Of a stretch of DNA of 64,000 nucleotides, positions 37,122 through 47,426 are shown in pieces. The first letter of the stretch is position 1; the number at the start of each line of letters is the position of its first letter. The notes under the pieces are model-generated. The model was not told where the DNA came from. It saw only the letters and a list, made by a program, of their open reading frames with translations, and did not search any database. The stretch covers positions 1 to 64,000 of the forward strand of contig JALSLW010000026.1 in the NCBI GenBank assembly GCA_026988155.1. The letters are read 5' to 3'. The translations under genes and the position numbers were made by a program. Source of the DNA: Methylomonas sp. Its GTDB lineage: Bacteria; Pseudomonadota; Gammaproteobacteria; Methylococcales; Methylomonadaceae.

Positions 37122-39612
37122 ATGACACAACGCAATGAAGCAGACACACGGGCGGAGTTAATTGACCCTAAACTTAAAGCCGATGGCTGGGGCGAGGTGG
37201 CAGAGAGCTTTATTCGCCGTGAGGTGATTTGTCCGGGGCGTATTTTAACGGGTGGCAAACGCGGTGCGCAGGTCGCTAGTGATTATGTGTTGGTCTATAA
37301 AGGCCGCAAGTTAGCTGCGGTTGAAGCTAAAAAAGAAGCCTTGAGTTATAGCGAAGGCGTGCGCCAAGCCAAAGATTATGCCGCGCGTTTGCAGTGTCGC
37401 ATTGCGTATGCCACGAATGGCCATGAGATTTATCAAATTGATAGACTGACAGGTGAAGAATCATTAGTTGAGCACTATTTATCGCCACAGGCGTTATGGT
37501 CTTTGACGTTTGACCAGCAAGATAAACAGGCACCAGCGTTTAAAACTATTTGGCGTGATCGTTTTTCGACTATTCCGTTTGAATGTAAAGGCGATTGGAC
37601 ACCGCGTTATTATCAAGAAAATGCCATTAATAATGCACTGGATGCAATTGCCGCAGGCCAGCAACGACTTTTATTGACCTTGGCAACGGGAACGGGAAAA
37701 ACCTGTATTGCTTTTCAAATCGCATGGAAGTTATTTCATAGTCGCTGGAGTTTGTCGGCACAGACAGCGCCCGATAATGCCAAACGCCGGCCACGTATTT
37801 TATTTTTAGCCGATCGTAATATTTTAGCCAATCAAGCGTTTAATGATTTCGCCCCGTTTGGGGATGATGCCATTGTGCGGATTGAGCCGAGTGAGATTAA
37901 AAAGAAAGGCCGTGTGCCTAAAAATGCCAGTGTGTTTTTTACGATTTTTCAAACCTTTATGTCAGGCACCGATGAGGCGGGGAATGATGCACCGTATTTC
38001 GGTGAATATCCTGAAGACTTTTTTGATTTCATCATTATTGATGAGTGTCACCGAGGCGGGGCGAATGATGAGGGCAACTGGCGAGGGATTTTAGATTATT
38101 TTTCACCTGCGGTTCAATTGGGTTTAACCGCAACGCCTAAACGCAAGGATAATGTGGATACCTATGCCTATTTTGGTGAAGCGGTTTATAGCTATACACT
38201 AAAAGAAGGCATTAATGATGGCTTTTTAACGCCATTTAAGGTGTATCCCATTGTAGGCACGATGGATGAGTATATTTATACGCCCGGTGATGGTGTGGTC
38301 GTGCAAGGTGAGCCTGAAGCGGGAAAATTGTATAAAGAAGGTGATTTTAATCGCGTTATTACCATTCCTTCGCGTGAACAAAAACGTGTGCATTATTGGA
38401 TGGATCGCGTTAATCCTAATGATAAAACGTTGGTGTTTTGTGCCACCCAAGCTCATGCAGGTGTGGTGCGAGACTACATCAATCAATATGCAGTGAAAAG
38501 AGGCTGGACGACTAACAGCAATTATTGTGTGCGGGTGACGGCAAATGATGGCGCGGCAGGTGAGAATGATTTAAAAGTATTTCAGGATAATGAGAAAACC
38601 ATTCCGACCGTTTTAACTACCTCACGCAAGCTTTCGACAGGAGTGGATGCCCGTAGTGTTGATGCGCCCTTGTAATAATATGATTGAGTTTAAGCAGATC
38701 ATTGGCCGAGGTACGCGGATGTATGACGGTAAAGAGTTTTTCACAATTTTTGATTTCGTAAAGGCGCATTATAATTTTTCTGATCCTGAATGGGATGGTG
38801 AACCGTTGCCTTGTGGTGTGTGTGGTGATGCGCCGTGTAGCTGTGGCGATGAAATGTGTAAGGTGTGTGGTTTTCAACCCTGCAATTGTCCAAAAGTGTG
38901 TTCAAAATGCGCGGTTGAGCCGTGTGTTTGTGAGCCTGATCTTTGCCCTCAATGTGAGGCGTTCCCCTGTATTTGTGAGGCGGTTGAATGTGCTGATTGT
39001 GGCAGCACGCCTTGTGTGTGCGAAAAAGTTGAAAAAATTGTTATTAAACTCAGTGATGGCAAAATACGGCAAATTCAACATATCTCATCAGTGATGTATT
39101 GGAGCGCAGACGGTAAACCGATTACGGCAAAAGAATTTCTCGAACGCATGTTTGATGATTTGCCTCAGTTCTTTGAAAATGAAGATAAGCTCCGCGAGAT
39201 TTGGAGTGATCCTGATACCCGTGAGAAATTGCTGCACGACTTGGCAGAAGCAGGCTATGACAGTGAAAAACTCGATAGCATGAAAGAGTTGATTGATGCG
39301 CGAGATAGCGATGTTTATGATGTATTGGCGTATGTAGCTTATGCCGCTAAAACACAATCACGTAATCAACGGGTATCACACGCTAAGCCAGCAATTAATC
39401 AGCATTATAAAGAGTATCACCAGCAAGCTTTTATCGATTTTATTTTAGAGCGCTATGTTGCTGAAGGGGTGAGCGAATTAGCGGTCGGCAAGATGAAAAG
39501 CATGATTGAGCTTAAATATAATACCATTAGTGATGCGGCGGTTGAGTTTGGTTCTGCCAAGGTAATTAGAGACGTATATGTTGGGTTTCAGCAGTATTTG
39601 TATCGGGATTGA
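37122..39612 (+). pseudogene. hsdR: Type I restriction endonuclease subunit HsdR (EcoEI-like), frameshifted near 38650-38675
   Basis: ORF1 37122-38675: LATGTGKTCIAFQIAWKLF, FIIIDECHRGG, LGLTATPKR, TTSRKLSTGVDARS; ORF2 38647-39612 resumes VVLMRPCNNMIEFKQIIGRGTRMYDGKEFFTIFDFVKAHYNF in another frame. Confidence 0.88.
38812..39021 (+). other. Cysteine-rich repeat module in HsdR: five 11-aa C-x2-C-x4-C-x-C units
   Basis: CGVCGDAPCSC-GDEM-CKVCGFQPCNC-PKV-CSKCAVEPCVC-EPDL-CPQCEAFPCIC-EAVE-CADCGSTPCVC. Confidence 0.9.
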
Positions 39613-39664
39613 ATATATTATCGGGCTAATTAGAAACACACACAGAATAAATTAGACCACTAGA

Positions 39665-39894
39665 GCAGGTTTTTTTCATATTCAAGGCGTATAGACTAGA
39701 AGACCATAGGGTTGTTATTAAAACAACTGAAAGTCGTTTTGTTTAGCAAAGCAAGGTGTCGCTTGCGATACTGTTTTAATGCTAAAGCCTTGCACTGAAA
39801 GTGCATAGTTTTAGACTAGCGTACCCTGAAAATAAATAGTTACGTAGCTCGCTATGCGCCTATTTATTCAGGGCCTAAAATGAAAAAACCTTGC
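39665..39894. repeat. MITE-like inverted-repeat element (~230 bp)
   Basis: Left GCAGGTTTTTTTCATATTCAAGGC vs right reverse complement GCAAGGTTTTTTCATTTTAGGC; internal stem aataaatag...ctatttatt. Confidence 0.55.
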
Positions 39895-40020
39895 GTAAAA
39901 CTATTAAATTAATTTTACTTGGGTACTTGGATGTATAATTAATACGCACTTCTTCAGTGCCAAAAGTTCAGCTATAAAAACATAGCCGAACATTAAACTA
40001 TTAATAATTAGAGGAAAGCC

Positions 40021-40680
40021 ATGGCTAACCCAAACACAGACAAACTGCTAGAAAACAATAAACTATATGCAAGCGGTCAACAGGTGCATAATTCATCTCA
40101 TCCCGGAGAGCAGCCAATCAACCCAGCCAAACATGTGGCAGTTGTTGCTTGTATGGATGCCCGCCTTGATGTTGAAGACTTACTCGGCTTACAAACTGGA
40201 GATGCTCATATTATTCGTAATGCCGGGGGCGTTATAACCGATGATGCAATCCGTTGCCTGATTATCTCGCATCATCTGCTCAATACTAATGAAATTATAT
40301 TAATCCATCATACCCGCTGCGGTATGTTAGCTTTTACCGATGACCTGCTTAAGGCTGGATTAGAAGGTGATCCAGCTGCTGAGGAACTTCTTGGGCAGGC
40401 TACAGGGCGAAAATTTACAAGTTGCAACCATAGCTCTTCAACACCGGCTCAATTCCATGCCTTCCGTGGTCCACTTGAGGCACTTGACTCACCTCGCAAT
40501 GAGCAGCAAATTGAACGTCTTAGCTGGGATGTCAGACGGTCAATATCCAGAGTTATGAATCATCCATGGATTCCAACCGAAGGCCCTGATGCATCAACGG
40601 TACGCGGGTTCATCTACGATGTTGATACGGGTAAACTTGAAGAAGTAAGCTACCCAGGAGCAATGGGGACTTTTGGGTAA
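40021..40680 (+). CDS. Beta-class carbonic anhydrase
   Basis: [46 protein letters not shown]...[10 protein letters not shown]. Confidence 0.9.
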   Translation: MANPNTDKLLENNKLYASGQQVHNSSHPGEQPINPAKHVAVVACMDARLDVEDLLGLQTGDAHIIRNAGGVITDDAIRCLIISHHLLNTNEIILIHHTRCGMLAFTDDLLKAGLEGDPAAEELLGQATGRKFTSCNHSSSTPAQFHAFRGPLEALDSPRNEQQIERLSWDVRRSISRVMNHPWIPTEGPDASTVRGFIYDVDTGKLEEVSYPGAMGTFG

Positions 40681-40850
40681 CGGTCTTTTTTAGGCATTGA
40701 CAGCCCAAATAAAAGAAAATTATACGGGAGAGCGAGCTAGGATTCGTTCTCCCATTGCTAACAGTCTGCAGTAATGTAAAATCAGCTGTCACAAGACTTC
40801 AGCATCCTTAAGAATCATCTTACAAACAGTGTTAATGCTACTGGAATTAT

Positions 40851-41522
40851 CTATTGATAGCGTGTAGGGTCTTCCACCTGAGCTTCTTTAAATCCAATTT
40901 TCCTCAGCCTGCATGCATCGCAAACACCACAAGCCCTGCCCTGCTTATCAGCAGAGTAACATGAAACCGTTGCTTTATAGTCAACCCCTAACGCTATGCC
41001 CTGCTTTATAATTTCAGTTTTAGAAAGCTGAATCAGAGGAGCATGTATTTTAATTTCTGTGCCCTCGACTCCAGCCTTTGTAGCCAAATTAGCCAACCTT
41101 TGAAAAGCCTCAATAAAAGCCGGCCGACAATCAGGATAGCCTGAATAGTCAACGGCATTCACTCCGATAAAAATATCGTACGCACCTATAACCTCAGCCC
41201 AGCCTAACGCAATAGATAAAAAAACAGTATTTCTTGCGGGCACATAAGTAACTGGAATACCTTGCTGCGGTGTATCTGGAACGGCAATATGATCATCAGT
41301 TAATGCGGATCCGCCAATGTCTCCTAAACCTAAATTGATCACTTTATGCATTTCGACCTGATAATTCTGTGCAATTTTTTTTGACGCATCAAGTTCTGCA
41401 TTGTGTCGCTGCCCATAATCATAACTTAAGGCATAACACTGATACCCTTGCTGTTTTGCTTTGGCTAGAACGGTAATTGAATCCAGTCCTCCAGATAATA
41501 GGATTATTGCTTTTTTTTGCAT
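40851..41522 (-). CDS. queC: 7-cyano-7-deazaguanine synthase
   Basis: [37 protein letters not shown]-terminal [20 protein letters not shown]. Confidence 0.95.
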   Translation of the reverse strand: MQKKAIILLSGGLDSITVLAKAKQQGYQCYALSYDYGQRHNAELDASKKIAQNYQVEMHKVINLGLGDIGGSALTDDHIAVPDTPQQGIPVTYVPARNTVFLSIALGWAEVIGAYDIFIGVNAVDYSGYPDCRPAFIEAFQRLANLATKAGVEGTEIKIHAPLIQLSKTEIIKQGIALGVDYKATVSCYSADKQGRACGVCDACRLRKIGFKEAQVEDPTRYQ

Positions 41523-41540
41523 GGTTTGTTTTATCAGCTT

Positions 41541-42185
41541 TTATTTCCCTTGGGCATCATCCCAAAGATATTTATGTAATTGAATTTGGAACCGCACAGG
41601 CAAGTTATCTCTAATAATGCTTTCAGCCAGAACAGTGGGGTTCATTTTACCCATTACAGGCGAAAATAAAATTTGGCAGCGATTTTCTAGACTATATTGC
41701 TGCATAATTGATTTTGACCACTGATAATCAACATCATCGGCAATAACAAATTTTACCTGATCCTGTACGGATAAATACTCAATATTTTGATAGATATTTT
41801 TGTCCATCTCCATAGATGAGGGCGTTTTTAGATCCATTACCTTAATCGCCCTGGCATCAACTGATGAAATATCAATGGCACCGCTAGTTTCCAAAGAAAC
41901 AGCATAGCCTTTGTCGAGGAGCATCGTCATTAAATCATGACAAACCGGCTGAGCTAAAGGTTCGCCCCCCGTCACCGTAATATATTTAGCTTTAAATTGA
42001 TCAACCTGTTCAATAATGGATGCTAAACCCTGCTTCACTCCGCCGGAAAAAGCATATGCTGTATCGCAATAGCTACACCTGAGCGGACATCCTGTCAGCC
42101 TTATAAATACCGTAGGCAAACCTACTGTATTGCTTTCGCCCTGTAATGAATAAAAAATCTCTGTAATTCTTAAAGATTTTTCCAT
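41541..42185 (-). CDS. queE: 7-carboxy-7-deazaguanine synthase
   Basis: FYSLQGESNTVGLPTVFIRLTGCPLRCSYCDTAYAF; VTGGEPL. Confidence 0.93.
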   Translation of the reverse strand: MEKSLRITEIFYSLQGESNTVGLPTVFIRLTGCPLRCSYCDTAYAFSGGVKQGLASIIEQVDQFKAKYITVTGGEPLAQPVCHDLMTMLLDKGYAVSLETSGAIDISSVDARAIKVMDLKTPSSMEMDKNIYQNIEYLSVQDQVKFVIADDVDYQWSKSIMQQYSLENRCQILFSPVMGKMNPTVLAESIIRDNLPVRFQIQLHKYLWDDAQGK

Positions 42186-43048
42186 TAAAACTGCATGCCT
42201 TCCATTTGCATTAATTTCTTTGCCGCAAGATGAGCTGCTGTAGTATCAGGATAAGTTACCGTTAAGTGAGTTAAGTAGTCTCGTGCTTTAGCCATATTTT
42301 TCTGTTCAAACTCAATATAGCCTATTTTTAATAGAGCATCTGGCACTTTTGGGCTGTCAGAATAGTCTTTTAGCAACGTAAGAAAGGCCTGTTTTGCCAT
42401 TCCCAGCTTTTGGTTCACTTTATAAGCTTCACCTAGCCAATATTGGGAATTATCAGCATACTCACTTGTCGGCGAATCTGCCAATAAAGCTTTAAATTCA
42501 GATATTGCCCGGCTATTATGCCCGTTTCTTAATAATTCATACGCTGACTGATAGCGAGCTTTATCAGTCATAGTGATAGCGGGGGCATTATCTGCAACGA
42601 CTGTTTCAGAAGGACTGTAATCAGCATCCCTTGGTTTCGACCGGACCTGCTCTTCCGCAGAAGCAACTGCTTTTGGTGATACGGTTAATGAAGAATCTGC
42701 TGTTTCAAGATTTTGTTCAACTGAATCAATTGCGACAGTTCCAGTTTTTACACCCGTGATTTCCTGTAAGCGCAAATCCAGATCAGAATATATATTTCTC
42801 TGACGTTTTTTTAAATCATCAATCGTCTGAGACTGTTCTTCAACCATCCCTCTAAGCTGCTGAACTTCAAGCTGCAATTGCTCTAATCGACCTAGCATCT
42901 CAAACATTGCATTTGCAGATGGTGCAGCTGAACCATTACTGGAAGACCCGCCGGGATAAATTGAATTATCAACCACCGGTGGCAATACTCTGGATTCAGC
43001 ATAAACACTGGAACAGGCTAGTAGCATTACAAGCAGTATCTTGTTCAT
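42185..43048 (-). CDS. cpoB: Tol-Pal system protein CpoB/YbgF
   Basis: Signal peptide, coiled coil, TPR-like YQSAYELLRNGHNSRAISEFKALLADSPTSEYADNSQYWLGEAYKV; in tol-pal operon. Confidence 0.92.
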   Translation of the reverse strand: MNKILLVMLLACSSVYAESRVLPPVVDNSIYPGGSSSNGSAAPSANAMFEMLGRLEQLQLEVQQLRGMVEEQSQTIDDLKKRQRNIYSDLDLRLQEITGVKTGTVAIDSVEQNLETADSSLTVSPKAVASAEEQVRSKPRDADYSPSETVVADNAPAITMTDKARYQSAYELLRNGHNSRAISEFKALLADSPTSEYADNSQYWLGEAYKVNQKLGMAKQAFLTLLKDYSDSPKVPDALLKIGYIEFEQKNMAKARDYLTHLTVTYPDTTAAHLAAKKLMQMEGMQF

Positions 43049-43624
43049 TTACTGCACCCGATAGGCTATTTCAACTCGACGGTTTAGCTGCAGGGAGGCC
43101 AGATCCATTCCTTCTGCAACTGGCTTTTCTTCGCCATAACTGACAATTTCCAACTGATTGCCAGAAACGCCCTGTACTTTCATCATTCTAAAAACTGCTT
43201 TAGCCCGCTGTTCGCCCAAAGCAATATTATATTCACGGGAGCCCAGCTCATCCGTATGCCCTTCCAGGATAACTTTTTGTCCAGGATGACTCAATAAATA
43301 CTGTGCATGTGCCGCTATAATCGGTATAAATTCTTGCTGTATCTGACTGCTATCATGCATAAAATAGATAGTACGCTTTGACAGCGGATTGGCAGGATCA
43401 CTAAATTCAGCTCCTAAACGGTTCATGTCAAAATCACCAGAGGCATCCAATCCCTCAGTTGCCAATGCATTGCCCTCTCTGTTTAAGTCACCTTCTAACA
43501 GGCCACTCTTTTTATCTGTTGAGCTACAACCTGACAGGATTGCAGTACCTACTACTAAAACTAACGTTATTATATTGATTTTCATTTCTAATCTCTTTGC
43601 TGGAAGTACTTTAATTTTAAACAC
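43049..43624 (-). CDS. pal: Peptidoglycan-associated lipoprotein
   Basis: Lipobox ILSGCSS; OmpA-like VILEGHTDELGSREYNIALGEQRAKAV. Confidence 0.93.
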   Translation of the reverse strand: MFKIKVLPAKRLEMKINIITLVLVVGTAILSGCSSTDKKSGLLEGDLNREGNALATEGLDASGDFDMNRLGAEFSDPANPLSKRTIYFMHDSSQIQQEFIPIIAAHAQYLLSHPGQKVILEGHTDELGSREYNIALGEQRAKAVFRMMKVQGVSGNQLEIVSYGEEKPVAEGMDLASLQLNRRVEIAYRVQ

Positions 43625-43640
43625 AAGGGCTTAATGAAGT

Positions 43641-44933
43641 TTAAGGCGACCACGCTGGCTCACGTACATCGCCACTGTCGAAGGTGAAACTCTGCTGCAT
43701 TCTACCATCCACTGACACAGCGGATAAAACACTTTTCCTGCCCCTTTTTGAGGCATATAAAACCATGTCTCCATTACCTGAAAAGCTTGGTGATTCATCA
43801 TATTTTCCAGCCGTCAAGACATTTACAGTATGCGTTGCAATATCCATCACCGCAATTCTATAGTCACCTCTATTGGCATGAACCATAGCGATGCTTTTTC
43901 CATCCGATGAAAATTGTCCCCTGGCATTATAATCGCCTTCAAAAGTCAACCTTTTGGCTACCCCGCCCTGACTGGGGATAGTATACAGCTGAGGCTTACC
44001 GCCACGATTGGAAGTATAGACAATCGTCTTTCCATCAGGTGACCAGGTTGGTTCCGTATCAATTGCATAGCTTTTTGTCACCCTCAACAGCAGTTTATTG
44101 CTCAAGTTTAATACATAGATATCTGGACTGCCATCTTTAGACAAGGTTAAAGCAAGCCGTGTGCCATCAGGAGAAAAGGCGGGGGCTCCATTAATGCCTT
44201 TATAAGAAGAAACTTTAATTCTTTTGCCACTTGCAAGAGTTTGAATATAAATGGCTGAACGCTTGCTCTCAAAAGAAACGTAAGCAATTTTTTTGCCGTC
44301 AGGCGACCAGGCAGGGGACATTAATGGCTCTCTGGAAGAGGCTATCGATCTTGGGTTAAAGCCATCTGCATCCGCAATTAGCAATTTATAGCGTTTCTTT
44401 TTGCTGGCCTGGTCTTTAGTAGTTGTAACATAGGCAATCCGACTGCTAAAAACACCCGGTTTACCCGTTAATTTTTCATAAACCAGATCACTGATATGAT
44501 GTGCAGTCCGTCTCAATTCATGCTTTGCAACCATTAACTGATAACCCTGCAAACGCTCACGCTTATAAACATCAAACAGCTGAAACCGTACCTGATATTG
44601 ATCTGCTATTTCATTCACCTGTCCGATAAGCAAATATTCCTGCCCTAAAGCCTGCCAGTTTCTAAACCTGACCTTATCCGCTTCTGTTGGTTTAGTCAGC
44701 ATATCCCGTTCCAGCAAGGTCTTAAACAGCCCGCTTCGCGTCAAATCGGCTTTAACAACAGCAGACAAGTCAACGGGTGCCTGCGCAGCAGCACCCTGCC
44801 AGCCAAATGGGACCACTGCGATGGGTACTGCTGTTTCATCACCTTTGGTTATTTCTATTGTCAATTCAGCCTGAGCTAAAGAAACAAAGAAAATGGCAAA
44901 ACTAATGAATAAAATTTTTTTAAATAGATACAT
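43641..44933 (-). CDS. tolB: Tol-Pal system beta-propeller TolB
   Basis: WSPDGKKIAYVSFESKRSAIYIQ and repeated PxWSPDGK propeller motifs. Confidence 0.95.
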   Translation of the reverse strand: MYLFKKILFISFAIFFVSLAQAELTIEITKGDETAVPIAVVPFGWQGAAAQAPVDLSAVVKADLTRSGLFKTLLERDMLTKPTEADKVRFRNWQALGQEYLLIGQVNEIADQYQVRFQLFDVYKRERLQGYQLMVAKHELRRTAHHISDLVYEKLTGKPGVFSSRIAYVTTTKDQASKKKRYKLLIADADGFNPRSIASSREPLMSPAWSPDGKKIAYVSFESKRSAIYIQTLASGKRIKVSSYKGINGAPAFSPDGTRLALTLSKDGSPDIYVLNLSNKLLLRVTKSYAIDTEPTWSPDGKTIVYTSNRGGKPQLYTIPSQGGVAKRLTFEGDYNARGQFSSDGKSIAMVHANRGDYRIAVMDIATHTVNVLTAGKYDESPSFSGNGDMVLYASKRGRKSVLSAVSVDGRMQQSFTFDSGDVREPAWSP

Positions 44934-44995
44934 CGTATTTAATTATATATTGATAATAGATCATTCTTACATTAAGCATGAGAACTGTAAATTGA

Positions 44996-45925
44996 TTATT
45001 CCGGTTTAAACTGAAACGCAAATACCCTGAATTTTTTTGTAAACAATGCTCTATCCCTAGGTACAGGCAAGGGAGATGCTTTACGTACAGCATTCTCTGC
45101 AGAGCGGTCAAAAAGGCTGTCTCCGCTGCTCCTGATAATTTCCGCATCCATTACATCGCCACTCGGCAATAATTTAACGCGTATAGTACAGCTTAATCCC
45201 CTGGCTGAGGCAATTGGCTTGATCCAGCTGTTAATCACTTTACGCTGAATAGCTCTTGCAGCAGAAGATGCGGCCTGTTTATTTTGAGCTGCTCTTGCTC
45301 TTGCATCCGCGATCCGCTGTTTAATCAAGGCTTCTTTTCTTGCCTTATCAGCTTTACGTTTTTTTGCCTGCGCTTTTTGCTTTGCCAATATTGCCTGCTG
45401 TTTTTTCTGTTTTGCCAGCCGCTCTGCTTCGAGCTTTTTTACCTCCGCTTTTCGCAGTTTCTCTGCCTTCAATTCATCAGCTTTTTTTTGTGCTTTAATT
45501 TTTGCTTGCCGAGCGGCTTCTTCCGCTCTTAGCTTATTTATTTCTTCCCGCTTTTGCTTTTCTTTTTTCGCGAGTTCTTTACGTTTTTTTTCCAGCTCTT
45601 TTGTCTTTTTTTCTTCCTGCAATCTTTGCTTCTTAAGATTGTCTAAACGCTTCTGTTCTGTTTTTAGCTTATTTTCCAGTGTTTTTTGCTTTTCCTGCTG
45701 AGCTATTTTTTTGTTTCTTTCCTCATCCTTTAAGCGTTCAGCTTCTCGCTCAATTTTTCCATCATCAAGCATGGATGCCTTAATAATTTCAGGAAGGGGC
45801 GTTTGCTTAACAATTTCCATTTTGGAAGCGTCATTAAAAAAACTTATTCCAAACATCGCTAAAATAGCAAAGTGCAATGCCAAGGCTAGAACAAAAGATG
45901 CCGTATATTTTTGATAACTCTTCAT
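44996..45925 (-). CDS. tolA: Cell envelope integrity protein TolA
   Basis: N-terminal TM, long Lys/Glu/Ala-rich helix, C-terminal CTIRVKLLPSGDVMDAEIIRSSGDSLFDRSAENAVRKASPLP. Confidence 0.93.
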   Translation of the reverse strand: MKSYQKYTASFVLALALHFAILAMFGISFFNDASKMEIVKQTPLPEIIKASMLDDGKIEREAERLKDEERNKKIAQQEKQKTLENKLKTEQKRLDNLKKQRLQEEKKTKELEKKRKELAKKEKQKREEINKLRAEEAARQAKIKAQKKADELKAEKLRKAEVKKLEAERLAKQKKQQAILAKQKAQAKKRKADKARKEALIKQRIADARARAAQNKQAASSAARAIQRKVINSWIKPIASARGLSCTIRVKLLPSGDVMDAEIIRSSGDSLFDRSAENAVRKASPLPVPRDRALFTKKFRVFAFQFKPE

Positions 45926-45932
45926 ATTCTAT

Positions 45933-46358
45933 TTATTTATCATATGAACGGGTCATTAAACCGACACTGGGTACTCCGGCATTTTTCAAAGCAGCCATCA
46001 CGGTTACTACTTTGCCATAGGCAACAGTATGGTCGCCCCTGATATACACTTGAGTTTTAGGCTTGTTTCTTAACACGGCGGCGACTCTATATAGCAAAAC
46101 TTCTGCAGTAACCGGTTCATCGGTATGTTCGCCAATATCAATAAAATACTGTCCCTGGCTATCAACAGAAACAATTAGCGGCAATTCCTCCTGATCCACC
46201 GAAGAAGTATCTGCCTGAGGCAAGTCAACCTCAACACCAGTTGGTACAAGCGGTGCTGTAATCATAAAAATAATCAGCAAAACCAAGGTGACATCAATGT
46301 AGGGCACCACATTAATTTCAGCCATAGGCTTTCTGCGCTTATCTCTTCTGCCAGCCAT
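45933..46358 (-). CDS. tolR: TolR
   Basis: ExbD/TolR: RRKPMAEINVVPYIDVTLVLLIIFMITAPLV. Confidence 0.95.
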   Translation of the reverse strand: MAGRRDKRRKPMAEINVVPYIDVTLVLLIIFMITAPLVPTGVEVDLPQADTSSVDQEELPLIVSVDSQGQYFIDIGEHTDEPVTAEVLLYRVAAVLRNKPKTQVYIRGDHTVAYGKVVTVMAALKNAGVPSVGLMTRSYDK

Positions 46359-47032
46359 TAGCCGTGCGCCTGTCTCTGCAGCAGCACTGTAAATTCATCC
46401 ACAAACAGTTCATACCGTCCAGCCAATTTATCAAGCCTTGTTGAAAACCGGTTATAGGCAACGACTGCAGGAATAGCAGCAAATAGCCCAATGGCTGTCG
46501 CAATTAATGCCTCTGCAATCCCCGGGGCGACAAGCGCCAAGGTTGCCTGTTTAACATCTCCTAATGCGCGAAATGAATTCATAATTCCCCAAACAGTTCC
46601 AAATAAGCCGACATAAGGGCTGGTAGAACCTACTGTTGCCAAAAACGGCAATGTTTCATCCAGCCGATCCAGTTCACGCGTCATTTCAATATTCATCACC
46701 CGCTGTGCACTTTCTACCTGCACTGCTGCCGGCACAGTTTCCTTTTGTCGCATTTTAGAAAACTCTTTGTAGCCGGCTAGAAATATTTTTTCTATGCCTT
46801 CTGCTTCAAAGCCATTTTCAGATAATTTTTTATACAGTTCAGATAAATCCTTTCCTGACCAAAATTCCTGCTCAAATTCGTCAGTCACTTCAAAAGCCTG
46901 CTCAAACGCTTTACGCTTAGAAAAAATAAAGGTCCAGGAAATAACCGAAGCGGCTAATAAAATAAACATTACAAACTGCACAACAAAGCCGGCATTTGCT
47001 ACCAGATGGAAAATTGATAAATCGTTAGTCAT
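46358..47032 (-). CDS. tolQ: TolQ
   Basis: ExbB/TolQ: LPFLATVGSTSPYVGLFGTVWGIMNSF...APGIAEALIATAIGLFAAIPAVVAYN. Confidence 0.95.
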   Translation of the reverse strand: MTNDLSIFHLVANAGFVVQFVMFILLAASVISWTFIFSKRKAFEQAFEVTDEFEQEFWSGKDLSELYKKLSENGFEAEGIEKIFLAGYKEFSKMRQKETVPAAVQVESAQRVMNIEMTRELDRLDETLPFLATVGSTSPYVGLFGTVWGIMNSFRALGDVKQATLALVAPGIAEALIATAIGLFAAIPAVVAYNRFSTRLDKLAGRYELFVDEFTVLLQRQAHG

Positions 47033-47426
47033 ATTTTAACTGCTGCATTAAAGTTTCTGGAATTGTTTTAGGTCTCATATGTATTGCATCTAGACAGGCA
47101 ATGCGAATATTTGCTTTACACAGGAGTTCATCATCTCGGACTGCCCTTTGCTCAAAACTGAGACTGACTTTTTTCGCCTGCGTTACCTGTGCACTTACAT
47201 CAAGCAAATCATTAAAACGAGCCGGCTTTAAATAATCAACTTGAACTGATCTGACTACAAAAATCAAATTTTGTTCTGCAAGCAGCTGGTCTTGCTCAAA
47301 ACCCATGTCCCGCAGCATTTCAGTTCTTGCCCGCTCAAAAAACTTTAAATAATTGGCGTAGAATACAACACCGCCGGCATCGGTATCTTCATAGTAAACT
47401 CTGACAGGCCAATGAAAAATAGTCAT
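47025..47426 (-). CDS. ybgC: Acyl-CoA thioesterase YbgC
   Basis: [35 protein letters not shown]. Confidence 0.93.
   Translation of the reverse strand: MTIFHWPVRVYYEDTDAGGVVFYANYLKFFERARTEMLRDMGFEQDQLLAEQNLIFVVRSVQVDYLKPARFNDLLDVSAQVTQAKKVSLSFEQRAVRDDELLCKANIRIACLDAIHMRPKTIPETLMQQLKYD

Noticed and set aside
38795-39094. 99-aa ORF overlapping the hsdR cysteine module in another frame
   Set aside because: Alternative frame of the Cys-rich repeat; the HsdR frame continues conserved sequence on both sides.
40021-40680. Idea that carbonic anhydrase is part of the restriction/defence locus
   Set aside because: Separated from hsdR by a MITE-like element, with its own apparent RBS; no functional link visible.
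45284-45532. Cys/Phe/Leu-rich ORF antisense to tolA
   Set aside because: Shadow of the Lys/Glu/Ala-rich TolA helix coding sequence.
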